Source: JAAYCI01 sp964367945 (GTDB lineage: Bacteria > Bacillota > Clostridia > Oscillospirales > Ruminococcaceae). Taken from it: a DNA stretch of 12,005 nucleotides. Where the stretch lies: assembly GCA_964367945.1 (NCBI GenBank), contig CAYIZZ010000068.1, positions 1 through 12,005 of the forward strand, written 5' to 3'. This document shows positions 6,834 to 12,004 of the stretch, in pieces; positions within the stretch are counted from its first letter, which is position 1, and each line of letters begins with the position of its first letter. The notes below the pieces were generated by a model. That model saw nothing but the letters and a program-made list of their open reading frames with translations, did not search any database and was not told the origin of the DNA. A program made the position numbers and the translations under genes.

Positions 6834-6881
6834 ATTTCAAAAATCACTGTGTCTATTTCTTTACAAAAATTTTTTTCACAA

Positions 6882-7547
6882 CTATCGATTCATGTCGTTA
6901 TAGTGAGACCTTAAGCCATCAATATGCTCCAATAAATTATCTTTTACGTTTGCGCCCATTGAATCTAAGATAAAATCTATCCCTTCCCTGCGCGCAAGTT
7001 TTGCAGCCGGAACAAAGTCGCTGTCACCTGAGATAAGAATCATTTGGTCTACTTGTTTCTTAAAAGCCATAGAAGCAATATCAAGGCCTATTTTCATGTC
7101 GACACCTTTTTGATCCGCATTAAAAACAAAATTACTTTCAACAATATCATTAAACGTAAGCGGGCCATCTCCAAATAATTTTTTTGTCACATCTTTGCTT
7201 AAGTTATAGTGTATAGAACTTTCGGAAATTGTACCCATGCGCAATGCAAATTTCCGTTTTTTCTTCAATTCTTTAAAAAAATCAGTAGACCATTCAAATG
7301 TGTCCGTCTGAGATAAAATTATATTTTTTTTCAAGAAAGGATGGTACACGGGAACATTCACCGGTGGACAATCATAATAAAAAATTCTGTATAATTGACA
7401 ATCGGAATCGCTATCTTTATCTTTTAAGTGCAAGTAACAATATTTTTGTAGTTCGTCTGCTCTTTCTTTCGGCGACACTTTTTTCCAAAAATAATTTGCA
7501 CGCTTTCGATAAAATCCGCCATCTACAAGAATTGCAGTTTTTGTCAT
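6882..7547 (-). CDS. NYN-domain protein (LabA/DUF88-type, PIN-like nuclease fold)
   Basis: The 221-residue protein has the acidic-residue pattern of the NYN family, a PIN-like fold found in many RNases. Asp9 lies in TAILVDGGFYRKRA, Asp150 and Asp156 in KGVDMKIGLDIASMAF, and Asp175/Asp177 in ILISGDSDFVPAA; the last block followed by a strand ending DSMGAN is the family signature. It is expected to be a cytoplasmic metal-dependent nuclease, with RNA the likely substrate, though activity is inferred. The start at 7547 is chosen over an upstream TTG at 7616 because AGGAG sits 7 nt before it and the earlier codons would extend into the structured leader. It has its own consensus promoter and is bracketed by 31-bp direct repeats. 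Confidence 0.88.
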   Translation of the reverse strand: MTKTAILVDGGFYRKRANYFWKKVSPKERADELQKYCYLHLKDKDSDSDCQLYRIFYYDCPPVNVPVYHPFLKKNIILSQTDTFEWSTDFFKELKKKRKFALRMGTISESSIHYNLSKDVTKKLFGDGPLTFNDIVESNFVFNADQKGVDMKIGLDIASMAFKKQVDQMILISGDSDFVPAAKLARREGIDFILDSMGANVKDNLLEHIDGLRSHYNDMNR

Positions 7548-7568
7548 AGCTTTTCTCCTAATAAAAAT

Positions 7569-7622
7569 AGACCCAGGATTTTTGCCGTTCCCATATAGTG
7601 GGTGGCATACTCTCAAGGGTCT
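7569..7622 (-). promoter_or_regulatory. Structured 5' leader of the NYN gene
   Basis: The transcript predicted from the promoter has an untranslated leader of about 113 nt. Within it AGACCC and GGGTCT (plus-strand 7617-7622 and 7569-7574) form an outer stem enclosing GCCA..TGCC-type pairing (7583-7586 with 7604-7607) and a CCCA/TGGG hairpin with a 5-nt loop (7590-7602). The structure stops before the ribosome binding site. It is not a riboswitch class I recognise; autoregulation by the encoded nuclease is one possibility. Confidence 0.4.
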
Positions 7623-7636
7623 TTTTAGCGATTCAA

Positions 7637-7660
7637 ATAGTCACATCAAGTAGTGACTAT
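7637..7660. promoter_or_regulatory. Palindromic operator candidate at the NYN gene transcription start
   Basis: ATAGTCAC (7637-7644) and GTGACTAT (7653-7660) form a perfect 8-bp inverted repeat around an 8-nt centre. It begins 6 bp after the -10 box and covers about +1 to +24, the classic place for a repressor site. It could instead form a hairpin at the 5' end of the RNA. It is unlike the ACTTGA sites of the repressor switch. Confidence 0.55.
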
Positions 7661-7666
7661 ATGCAA

Positions 7667-7695
7667 ATTATACTTTCAGACCCTCGAAATGTCAA
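7667..7695 (-). promoter_or_regulatory. Full-consensus promoter of the NYN gene
   Basis: On the minus strand TTGACA (7690-7695), 17 bp and TATAAT (7667-7672) give a perfect match to the vegetative promoter consensus. Transcription would start near 7660. Confidence 0.85.
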
Positions 7696-7798
7696 TATTT
7701 TTCTTTACTTTTTAATATACTTTTCACTACTTTTTCATACACTTTTACACATTTTTAAACATATTTACACATATTCAATTAACCGACTTACACTTCCC

Positions 7799-7829
7799 CC
7801 TGCAAGTTACCAGCAAGTTAAGGTGGGGG
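7799..7829 (+). repeat. 31-bp direct repeat, copy 2
   Basis: This is the partner of 6803-6833, 996 bp away in the same orientation, with one mismatch near the right end. Here it is also framed by CCCCC (7796-7800) and GGGGG (7825-7829), so it can form a hairpin just beyond the stop codon of the lipoprotein gene. Confidence 0.92.
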
Positions 7830-7833
7830 TGGG

Positions 7834-8232
7834 TTAAGCGTTTAATTCCTCTAAGTCGCCCTCGGTAACAAAGTACTCATAATCAAACATGTTTTCTTCG
7901 TATATCCGGATTACCATTTCCCCATCAATACCGCCCCATGAAAAAGCCGTGTTTCCGTTTGCGTCCATCCCTGTCACCATGCACCGTTCGACACCCTCTG
8001 CCTCCGCCATGTCTTTGCATCTTCTTATGGTTTCTATAGCGATAGGAACGTGGTCACTGTCTGAATTTTCCCAATCAACATCATCAATAAAGTAAGCGTC
8101 ATAATAAGCAATGCCGTTTTCAATGCCAAACAATTCTATGCGTTCTACTGCTTCGCTTGGCTCAACCGAAGAACAAGCAGAAAAAGAAAAAACCACAGTC
8201 AGCGTCAAAATTAATCCGATTAACTTTTTCAT
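7834..8232 (-). CDS. Small lipoprotein, candidate lysogenic conversion/superinfection-exclusion gene
   Basis: The 132-residue precursor starts with MKKLIGLILTLTVVFSFSAC, a lipoprotein signal peptide with lipobox FSAC and Cys20 as the acylated residue. The mature part of about 112 residues is strongly acidic and includes GIAYYDAYFIDD and AFSWGGIDGEMVIRIYEE; I recognise no named domain. It should be anchored on the outer face of the membrane. The ATG at 8232 is chosen because AAAGGAG precedes it closely; an earlier in-frame ATG would put charged residues ahead of the signal. It starts 24 bp after the nuclease-like gene ends and is likely cotranscribed with the repressor. Phage lipoproteins in this position can block DNA entry of related phages, for example Ltp of phage TP-J34; that role here is inference. 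Confidence 0.8.
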   Translation of the reverse strand: MKKLIGLILTLTVVFSFSACSSVEPSEAVERIELFGIENGIAYYDAYFIDDVDWENSDSDHVPIAIETIRRCKDMAEAEGVERCMVTGMDANGNTAFSWGGIDGEMVIRIYEENMFDYEYFVTEGDLEELNA

Positions 8233-8256
8233 AGCAAACTCCTTTTTACAACACAT

Positions 8257-9051
8257 CTAACTATTGATTTCATCTGTATCATTTTTCTTTGCTTTTTGAA
8301 CTTTTGCAAGTGCTCTTTCTGCTTTAAGTATTCGTTTTCGAGCTTCATCACTCTTTTCGCCCTCAAACACATCTCTCTTGATTACTGATTGCGCCAAAAT
8401 ATCTTTTATTTCTTCATTTGTGGGCTTTGTGTCTGGAGCCATTTTTTTGATTTGTTTGCGCAAAGCGTCCAATACAGGTGTAGTCAATAATAGTTGTCCG
8501 ACAAAAACATGGTTCATTATTTGTTTTTGCGCTGCAAATTCTTGTAGCATATTGCTTGATGGTTTAGCAACGGATTCACGTGACAAATAAAACAACATTT
8601 CAAGGTCTGCTTGTTTTTTGCTGCTTATCTCCAAAAAATTAAATGAGTATATAAGCTCTCTTTCCACCGGTTGTGAAAATATTATTTTATATACAATCCA
8701 ATTTGCACCATTCGTTAAAACTACCCACTCTATACCTGAATTTGCACCATAATCGCAAGCTTGTCGTACAAAATCATCTTTCAAATCAAGCCCTATGGCC
8801 TTTACTTCGACCAATAAACCTATCTTTTCATTAATCTCTATAGCTAAATCACAGTAAGTTTTCTTCACTGCATACTCTGACGTAATTTCAGAGTATTTGT
8901 CATACCCAAAAATATCGGCTAACATGTCAGATACTATAGTAACTGTGTCACTCTCGTTTATATCTTTAGTTTTGGCTTTCTTCAATACAGGCTGAAATTT
9001 TTTGATTCCACCTATAAGTCTTTCTTTTGTCTTTACTGGAAGAGTAATCAT
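8257..9051 (-). CDS. Stand-alone HsdR N-terminal-like PD-(D/E)XK protein
   Basis: The 264-residue protein resembles the nuclease domain at the N-terminus of type I restriction R subunits. The PD-(D/E)XK core is visible: Asp68 in KTYCDLAIEI and Glu82-x-Lys84 in LLVEVKAIG, followed by VRQACDYGANSGIEWVVLTN (95-114) and NWIVYKI (117-123), which match the family's typical core. No helicase motifs follow and no HsdM or HsdS is nearby, so it is not part of a full type I system. The C-terminal 60 residues are Lys-rich and helical. It is cytoplasmic and presumably binds or cuts DNA. The start codon follows the repressor stop by 15 bp with an AGGAG that almost touches that stop, so the two are translated from one message. 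Confidence 0.83.
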   Translation of the reverse strand: MITLPVKTKERLIGGIKKFQPVLKKAKTKDINESDTVTIVSDMLADIFGYDKYSEITSEYAVKKTYCDLAIEINEKIGLLVEVKAIGLDLKDDFVRQACDYGANSGIEWVVLTNGANWIVYKIIFSQPVERELIYSFNFLEISSKKQADLEMLFYLSRESVAKPSSNMLQEFAAQKQIMNHVFVGQLLLTTPVLDALRKQIKKMAPDTKPTNEEIKDILAQSVIKRDVFEGEKSDEARKRILKAERALAKVQKAKKNDTDEINS

Positions 9052-9066
9052 AGCGCATATCTCCTC

Positions 9067-9699
9067 TCACCTGCAATCACTCTGAAAAGCGATTGCTTTG
9101 CCTAAGATGCGGATATTCGTATTTTCTTTCAAATCAACAACAATGTCATTAAACGCTGGGTTCTCCGGGCTTAAAATAACCACATCACCTACCCTTCTGA
9201 AACGCTTCAAGGTTGCTTCGTCTTCCTGTAATACCACGGCAATTTCACCGTTTTCCACTGTTTCCTGTTTGCGCACGAACACTATATCACCGTCCAAGAT
9301 ACGTGCGCCACTCATGCTGTCGCCATTAGCCCTAAGCGCAAAATCAGCCTGTATATCTGCGCCACAAGCCACGTATCCCTCAAACTCCTCATTTGCAAAC
9401 TTAAGTTCACCACATGCCACTTCCCCCAGTAGGGGGACTTTTTTTATTTCTATGGGCATTATGTTTGAGGGCAGCTTTGGTGTTTTTGGTGCTTCCCACA
9501 ATTTTTCGTACGTCAAATCATTTACACTTACCCCTAAGTATTCAGCAATTCTATATATTTTGGAAAAAGGCGGTTCTGCTATGCCTGTTTCCCACTTTTG
9601 AATGGTAGTAAACGACTTATAGCCCAAATGCTCAGCCATCTTGTCTTGGCTAATGTTCTTCGATTTACGTAAATACTTTAAATTTTCTTTTAAATACAT
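9067..9699 (-). CDS. CI/LexA-type phage repressor with self-cleavage domain
   Basis: The 210-residue protein joins an N-terminal XRE-type helix-turn-helix (about residues 5-63, with NISQDKMAEHLGYKSFTTIQ as the DNA-reading part) to a C-terminal S24 peptidase domain. The catalytic Ser128 is in NGDSMSGARILDGD, the Lys165 in EATLKRF, and the likely cleavage bond is Cys96-Gly97 in GEVACGELKF. Such repressors hold the lysogenic state and inactivate themselves when RecA is activated by DNA damage. It is divergent from a Cro-like gene across an operator region and leads the leftward operon with the HsdR-like and lipoprotein genes. The ribosome binding site is weak: GAAAGGG sits 13 nt before the ATG, which may keep levels modest. 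Confidence 0.94.
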   Translation of the reverse strand: MYLKENLKYLRKSKNISQDKMAEHLGYKSFTTIQKWETGIAEPPFSKIYRIAEYLGVSVNDLTYEKLWEAPKTPKLPSNIMPIEIKKVPLLGEVACGELKFANEEFEGYVACGADIQADFALRANGDSMSGARILDGDIVFVRKQETVENGEIAVVLQEDEATLKRFRRVGDVVILSPENPAFNDIVVDLKENTNIRILGKAIAFQSDCR

Positions 9700-9733
9700 T
9701 AAGGCTACCAGCCCTTTCAGTTTCTTGCTTCAT

Positions 9734-9762
9734 ATACTAAACCATTTTAGAATAAAAATCAA
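9734..9762 (-). promoter_or_regulatory. Promoter of the repressor operon
   Basis: On the minus strand TTGATT (9757-9762), 17 bp and TAGTAT (9734-9739) make a modest promoter, 4 of 6 in each box. The -35 box overlaps an operator-like site, as expected for an autoregulated repressor promoter. Confidence 0.5.
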
Positions 9763-9764
9763 GT
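9745..9764 (-). promoter_or_regulatory. Operator-like site O1
   Basis: Read on the minus strand this is ACTTGATTTTTATTCTAAAA. It matches the site at 9788-9807 at 16 of 20 positions and lies in opposite orientation. It covers the -35 box of the repressor promoter. Confidence 0.45.
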
Positions 9765-9787
9765 GAAACTAAAAATGTTCACATTTT

Positions 9788-9807
9788 ACTTGAAAATATT
9801 TCTAAAA
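9788..9807 (+). promoter_or_regulatory. Operator-like site O2
   Basis: ACTTGAAAATATTTCTAAAA shares its left half with O3 and its right half with O1. Between O1 and O2 lies a looser inverted repeat GTGAA/TTCAC (9763-9782). Confidence 0.45.
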
Positions 9808-9812
9808 AAGGC

Positions 9813-9841
9813 TTGACACTTGAAAAATAATCAAGTAAAAT
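9813..9841 (+). promoter_or_regulatory. Promoter of the cro-like gene and early operon
   Basis: TTGACA (9813-9818), 17 bp and TAAAAT (9836-9841, 5 of 6) form a strong rightward promoter. Its spacer is filled by the palindromic operator O3, so repressor bound there would exclude RNA polymerase. The start of transcription is near 9848, about 29 nt before the start codon. Confidence 0.8.
9818..9836. promoter_or_regulatory. Operator O3, palindrome in the early promoter
   Basis: ACTTGAAAAATAATCAAGT is a 19-bp inverted repeat with ACTTGA/TCAAGT ends. It is the best-formed site of the array and recurs with one mismatch at 10070-10088. Confidence 0.72.
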
Positions 9842-9876
9842 AAAATTACAGATTACAGCGAAAGGGGGTGCAAGGT

Positions 9877-10098
9877 ATGCGCCAATACACAATTAAAGAA
9901 CTTAGGGCAAGAAAGAACATAACGCAAAAAACTGCCGCTAGTATGCTTGGAATATCTATGCAAACATACAATGCGTGGGAAAGAGACATATCCGCTGTCG
10001 CTGTTGGTAAAGTCGTTAAGGTTGCCGATTTTTACGGTGTTAAGCTGGAAGAAATTTTTTTGCCCAATGACTTGAAAAATATTCAAGTTGCAACATAA
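9877..10098 (+). CDS. Cro-like helix-turn-helix regulator
   Basis: The 73-residue protein is a single XRE-type DNA-binding domain. The helix-turn-helix falls in NITQKTAASMLGISMQTYNA (residues 14-33), followed by WERDIS, and DFYGVKLEEIF near 51-61 is the usual closing helix pair. It should compete with the repressor at the shared operators and favour early gene expression. The ATG at 9877 is chosen because GGGGG sits 8 nt before it; an in-frame GTG at 9868 overlaps that ribosome binding site. It is the first gene after the early promoter, and an operator-like site is embedded in its last codons. Confidence 0.88.
   Translation: MRQYTIKELRARKNITQKTAASMLGISMQTYNAWERDISAVAVGKVVKVADFYGVKLEEIFLPNDLKNIQVAT
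10070..10088. promoter_or_regulatory. Operator-like site O4 inside the cro-like gene
   Basis: ACTTGAAAAATATTCAAGT differs from O3 at one of 19 positions. It lies within the codons for the last residues of the cro-like protein (DLKNIQV) and 44 bp before the next gene. It may bind the repressor as a roadblock or help loop DNA to the upstream operators. Confidence 0.6.
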
Positions 10099-10132
10099 CC
10101 AACTTGTAACCAACCAACGAAAGGAACAGCAG

Positions 10133-10354
10133 ATGAATATTCAAAAAGACTTTAGAATTCCAAGAGCAGTAAAAATTCTCGAAGTTATAAAAGTAGAATG
10201 TAGCACAGGTGACGGCACAAAGGAAAACCCTGCCAGAGATATTATTCAATACTGGGACACGAAAGGTAACCTGTTGTTTGCACAAGATAAGTGGTTCGAG
10301 GATAAGGTGAAAAAATTTGCTTATTCACCTGACACCTCAGCAGATGCAGATTGA
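10133..10354 (+). CDS. Small phage early protein of unknown function
   Basis: The 73-residue protein carries IKVECSTGDGTKENPARDII and IQYWDTKGNLLFAQD, a layout I associate with short proteins encoded next to cro in Firmicutes prophages; no function is known to me. The start at 10133 has AAAGGA 7 nt upstream and is preferred to an in-frame ATG at 10088. It follows the cro-like gene by 34 bp and is probably cotranscribed. Its last 34 bp overlap the 3' end of the opposite-strand DUF4145 gene. Confidence 0.72.
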   Translation: MNIQKDFRIPRAVKILEVIKVECSTGDGTKENPARDIIQYWDTKGNLLFAQDKWFEDKVKKFAYSPDTSADAD

Positions 10355-11004
10355 GCCAGCATTTCCATCGAAATAAAGTATTGAGTACCTTTGATCAGGT
10401 TTTTCAAACTTTCAATATCATGATGCTTCAGTTTGCGTGTATAGTGAGCTTCATCGTTACCTATCCAAGTAGCAAGTTTAGCCAATGATTTAACTTGAGG
10501 GCTGTCTATTCTATTGGTAATGCACTGAGATAGAGTTTCTTTTTTAATTAAATCAGCATGATCAGGGAATAGGTGAATAGCAAAATCTTTAACCAAAAAC
10601 TCCAACGCTTTTCTATAACCTATTCCTGCAATTTGGTCTAGATTCGATGTTTCAGCGGATAATGCTTGGTTATATATTTCACAAAAGTTAGTAGATAACC
10701 CTTTGATGTTTTCGTCGAATTGAACTGACTTAAAGCGGTTAGGTTCAACAGAAATCCGTCTTCCAGCGGTGAATGTGATTGGACTACCAGAGCTCTGTGA
10801 GCATTCAAATGTAGCAATGAAAGTAGATGTGCATTGTCGACAGTAGCTATAAACCGAACATTTGCCTACTGTGTGTATTGCTGCAGAAAGGTGTTTGGGG
10901 TCTAAAACACTTTTACAAACAGGGCATATCTCCACCGATTCGTAAATGATTTTAACATGGGGATATTCCTTGAATAGGCAGATTGCTGGATGTGCTACTA
11001 ACAT
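10321..11004 (-). CDS. Zinc-ribbon and DUF4145 domain protein
   Basis: The 227-residue protein begins with a probable zinc ribbon, CPVC (Cys27, Cys30) and CRQC (Cys55, Cys58), followed by a helical DUF4145 domain. The domain is marked by EIYNQALSAETSNLDQIAGI (109-128), GYRKALEFLVKDFA (129-142) and WIGNDEAHYTR (180-190). DUF4145 is often linked to restriction or defence genes or found alone in mobile DNA; its biochemical role is uncertain, and a HEPN-like fold is a possibility I cannot confirm. GGAGG lies 6 nt before the ATG. The gene runs against the surrounding early operon, overlaps the 3' end of the preceding gene and looks like a later insertion (moron). Confidence 0.8.
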   Translation of the reverse strand: MLVAHPAICLFKEYPHVKIIYESVEICPVCKSVLDPKHLSAAIHTVGKCSVYSYCRQCTSTFIATFECSQSSGSPITFTAGRRISVEPNRFKSVQFDENIKGLSTNFCEIYNQALSAETSNLDQIAGIGYRKALEFLVKDFAIHLFPDHADLIKKETLSQCITNRIDSPQVKSLAKLATWIGNDEAHYTRKLKHHDIESLKNLIKGTQYFISMEMLAQSASAEVSGE

Positions 11005-11041
11005 AATAGTCCTCCATTAAAAATTTAGTAAGATTTCCACT

Positions 11042-11096
11042 CAATTGTGCAAGTGGCAATGTTCATGATAAGAAAACTTAATCACAATAGTGCAAG
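11042..11096 (+). repeat. Short direct repeat upstream of the second HTH gene
   Basis: CAATTGTGCAAG (11042-11053) and CAATAGTGCAAG (11085-11096) match at 11 of 12 positions, 43 bp apart. The second leads into the ribosome binding site of the next gene. They lie next to the DUF4145 gene start and may mark an insertion boundary or a regulator site. Confidence 0.4.
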
Positions 11097-11112
11097 AAAG
11101 GAGAAAACGAAT

Positions 11113-11310
11113 ATGCAGGGGTTTTCGAACCTAAGGGCAGAAATGGCGAGAAACAAAGATAATATCGAAAATCTTTCTCAAGAGATGGGAATCAGCTACA
11201 ACTCTTTATTAAATCGCTTACACGGAAAAGTAGAATTCACTATATCAGATGCTAAATTTCTTACTTCAAGGTATGAAGCAACTTTTGAGTATCTATTTAA
11301 AAAAGGATAA
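11113..11310 (+). CDS. Small XRE-like helix-turn-helix phage protein
   Basis: The 65-residue protein reads as a compact Cro/C1-type fold: NLRAEMARNKDNIENLSQEM, then GISYNSLLNRLHGKVEFTIS and a C-terminal YEATFEYLFKKG. The LRAEMAR start and the FTISDA block are usual in small regulators of Firmicutes phage early regions. The start at 11113 is preferred because AAAGGAG sits close upstream and the homologous fold begins here; in-frame ATGs further left would add an unstructured tail. It continues the rightward early operon after the DUF4145 interruption, and the next small gene begins 6 bp after its stop. Confidence 0.75.
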   Translation: MQGFSNLRAEMARNKDNIENLSQEMGISYNSLLNRLHGKVEFTISDAKFLTSRYEATFEYLFKKG

Positions 11311-11316
11311 CACAAC

Positions 11317-11436
11317 ATGATTAAACACTATATAACAAAATATGCTGAAGATGATACAAATTATGCTGAAGCATGGTTGCAGATAAATATATTTGGCAAG
11401 CCCATCTGTTTTTGGAAAAAGAGGATAAGAATATAG
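11317..11436 (+). CDS. 39-residue phage protein of unknown function
   Basis: A short open frame begins MIKHYITKYAEDDTNYAEAW and ends IFGKPICFWKKRIRI. I recall similar very short proteins with a YAE-W-Q-N-FGK pattern ending in basic and isoleucine residues from Clostridia prophages. The ribosome binding site AAAGGA overlaps the stop region of the preceding gene, so the two are translationally coupled. The function is unknown. Confidence 0.6.
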   Translation: MIKHYITKYAEDDTNYAEAWLQINIFGKPICFWKKRIRI

Positions 11437-11461
11437 CCACTATTTGTGGTAGCAGCTATAT
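11431..11461. terminator. Stem-loop between convergent small genes
   Basis: ATATAGC (11431-11437) pairs with GCTATAT (11455-11461), with an inner CCAC/GTGG hairpin. It begins at the stop codon of the 39-residue gene and faces the 3' end of the YjzC-like gene. There is no clear T-run on either strand, so termination is only possible. Confidence 0.35.
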
Positions 11462-11473
11462 TTCCTAAATAAA

Positions 11474-11644
11474 TTACTTCTTTTCCCATTTTCGGCCAGA
11501 CTCTTGAGTTGGTGGCAATCTATCGCCTTTTCCAATGTCCACAACTCTTGCATTAGGAACCGCGCCACCACGAGGCCCTACCTCTATATAGGTGCCTGCA
11601 GGTTGATTGTCTGTACCAGGTTTAATCAAATTTTTATTTGACAA
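11474..11644 (-). CDS. YjzC-like small protein
   Basis: The protein is rich in Gly and Pro and carries KPGTDNQPAGTYIEVGPRGG followed by VPNARVVDIGKGDRLPPTQ, matching the YjzC-like family of about 60 residues; the function is unknown to me. I choose the TTG at 11644 (56 residues, beginning MSNKNLIKPG) because the SD sequence AGGAG at 11656-11660 lies 11 nt before it. A GTG at 11656 overlaps that SD, so the 60-residue version is unlikely. Between them is an out-of-frame ATG followed at once by TAA. The gene has its own promoter and runs opposite to the early operon. Confidence 0.75.
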   Translation of the reverse strand: MSNKNLIKPGTDNQPAGTYIEVGPRGGAVPNARVVDIGKGDRLPPTQESGRKWEKK

Positions 11645-11694
11645 CTTACATTTCACTCCTTTCTTTTAAATTTCAAAGCAAATACCTTATACAA

Positions 11695-11723
11695 ATTATA
11701 GTGTATTATACCTTTTAAATCAA
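11695..11723 (-). promoter_or_regulatory. Promoter of the YjzC-like gene
   Basis: On the minus strand TTGATT (11718-11723), 17 bp and a perfect TATAAT (11695-11700) form a good promoter. Its leader would be about 44 nt. Confidence 0.65.
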
Positions 11724-11728
11724 CCAAA

Positions 11729-11748
11729 AACTACAATATATTGTAGTT
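11729..11748. promoter_or_regulatory. Perfect 20-bp palindrome, operator candidate
   Basis: AACTACAATATATTGTAGTT is an exact inverted repeat with no spacer. It lies just upstream of the YjzC-like promoter and overlaps a possible rightward -10 box (TATATT, 11737-11742) for the next gene, so one protein could control both directions. It does not resemble the ACTTGA operators. Confidence 0.6.
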
Positions 11749-11782
11749 GCTATGCTGTCAAATACGTTTAGGAGGTGATTTT

Positions 11783-12004
11783 GTGACACGCAGAGAGTTT
11801 GATGATGGCAACAAAAGACGCTGTGAGGTCAAGGGTTCTTTTGTCAACAAAACACAGATGGCTGAGATGCTAAACATGTCACGCAAGTCTGTATACAATT
11901 TTATCCACAAGCACCAGCTTACACCGCATACCCTTATCAATAGGGAAGTATTTTTTGTGGATGATATCTACAAAGCGGTGCAAAGCACCAGGTACGGAAA
12001 GTGA
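11783..12004 (+). CDS. Small helix-turn-helix protein, AlpA/excisionase-like
   Basis: The 73-residue protein has a helix-turn-helix in FVNKTQMAEMLNMSRKSVYN (residues 20-39), followed by FIHKHQLTPHTLINREVFF and VDDIYKAV, the order seen in winged AlpA/excisionase and phage replication-region regulators. It probably binds DNA; whether it is an excisionase, a regulator or a replication factor cannot be told. The GTG at 11783 is chosen because a complete AGGAGGTGAT ribosome binding site ends 5 nt before it; upstream in-frame codons would read through that site. The stop codon is two bases from the window edge, so the gene is complete. Confidence 0.72.
   Translation: MTRREFDDGNKRRCEVKGSFVNKTQMAEMLNMSRKSVYNFIHKHQLTPHTLINREVFFVDDIYKAVQSTRYGK

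Noticed and set aside
7548..7616. Longer NYN protein starting at a TTG at 7616
   Set aside because: The added residues cross the structured leader, and a strong AGGAG precedes the ATG at 7547, where the conserved fold begins.
8257..9051. Complete type I restriction subunit
   Set aside because: The protein is only 264 residues and lacks helicase motifs; no methylase or specificity gene is present.
9853..10285. Leftward open frames across the cro-like gene
   Set aside because: They are antisense to well-supported rightward genes and lack start signals.
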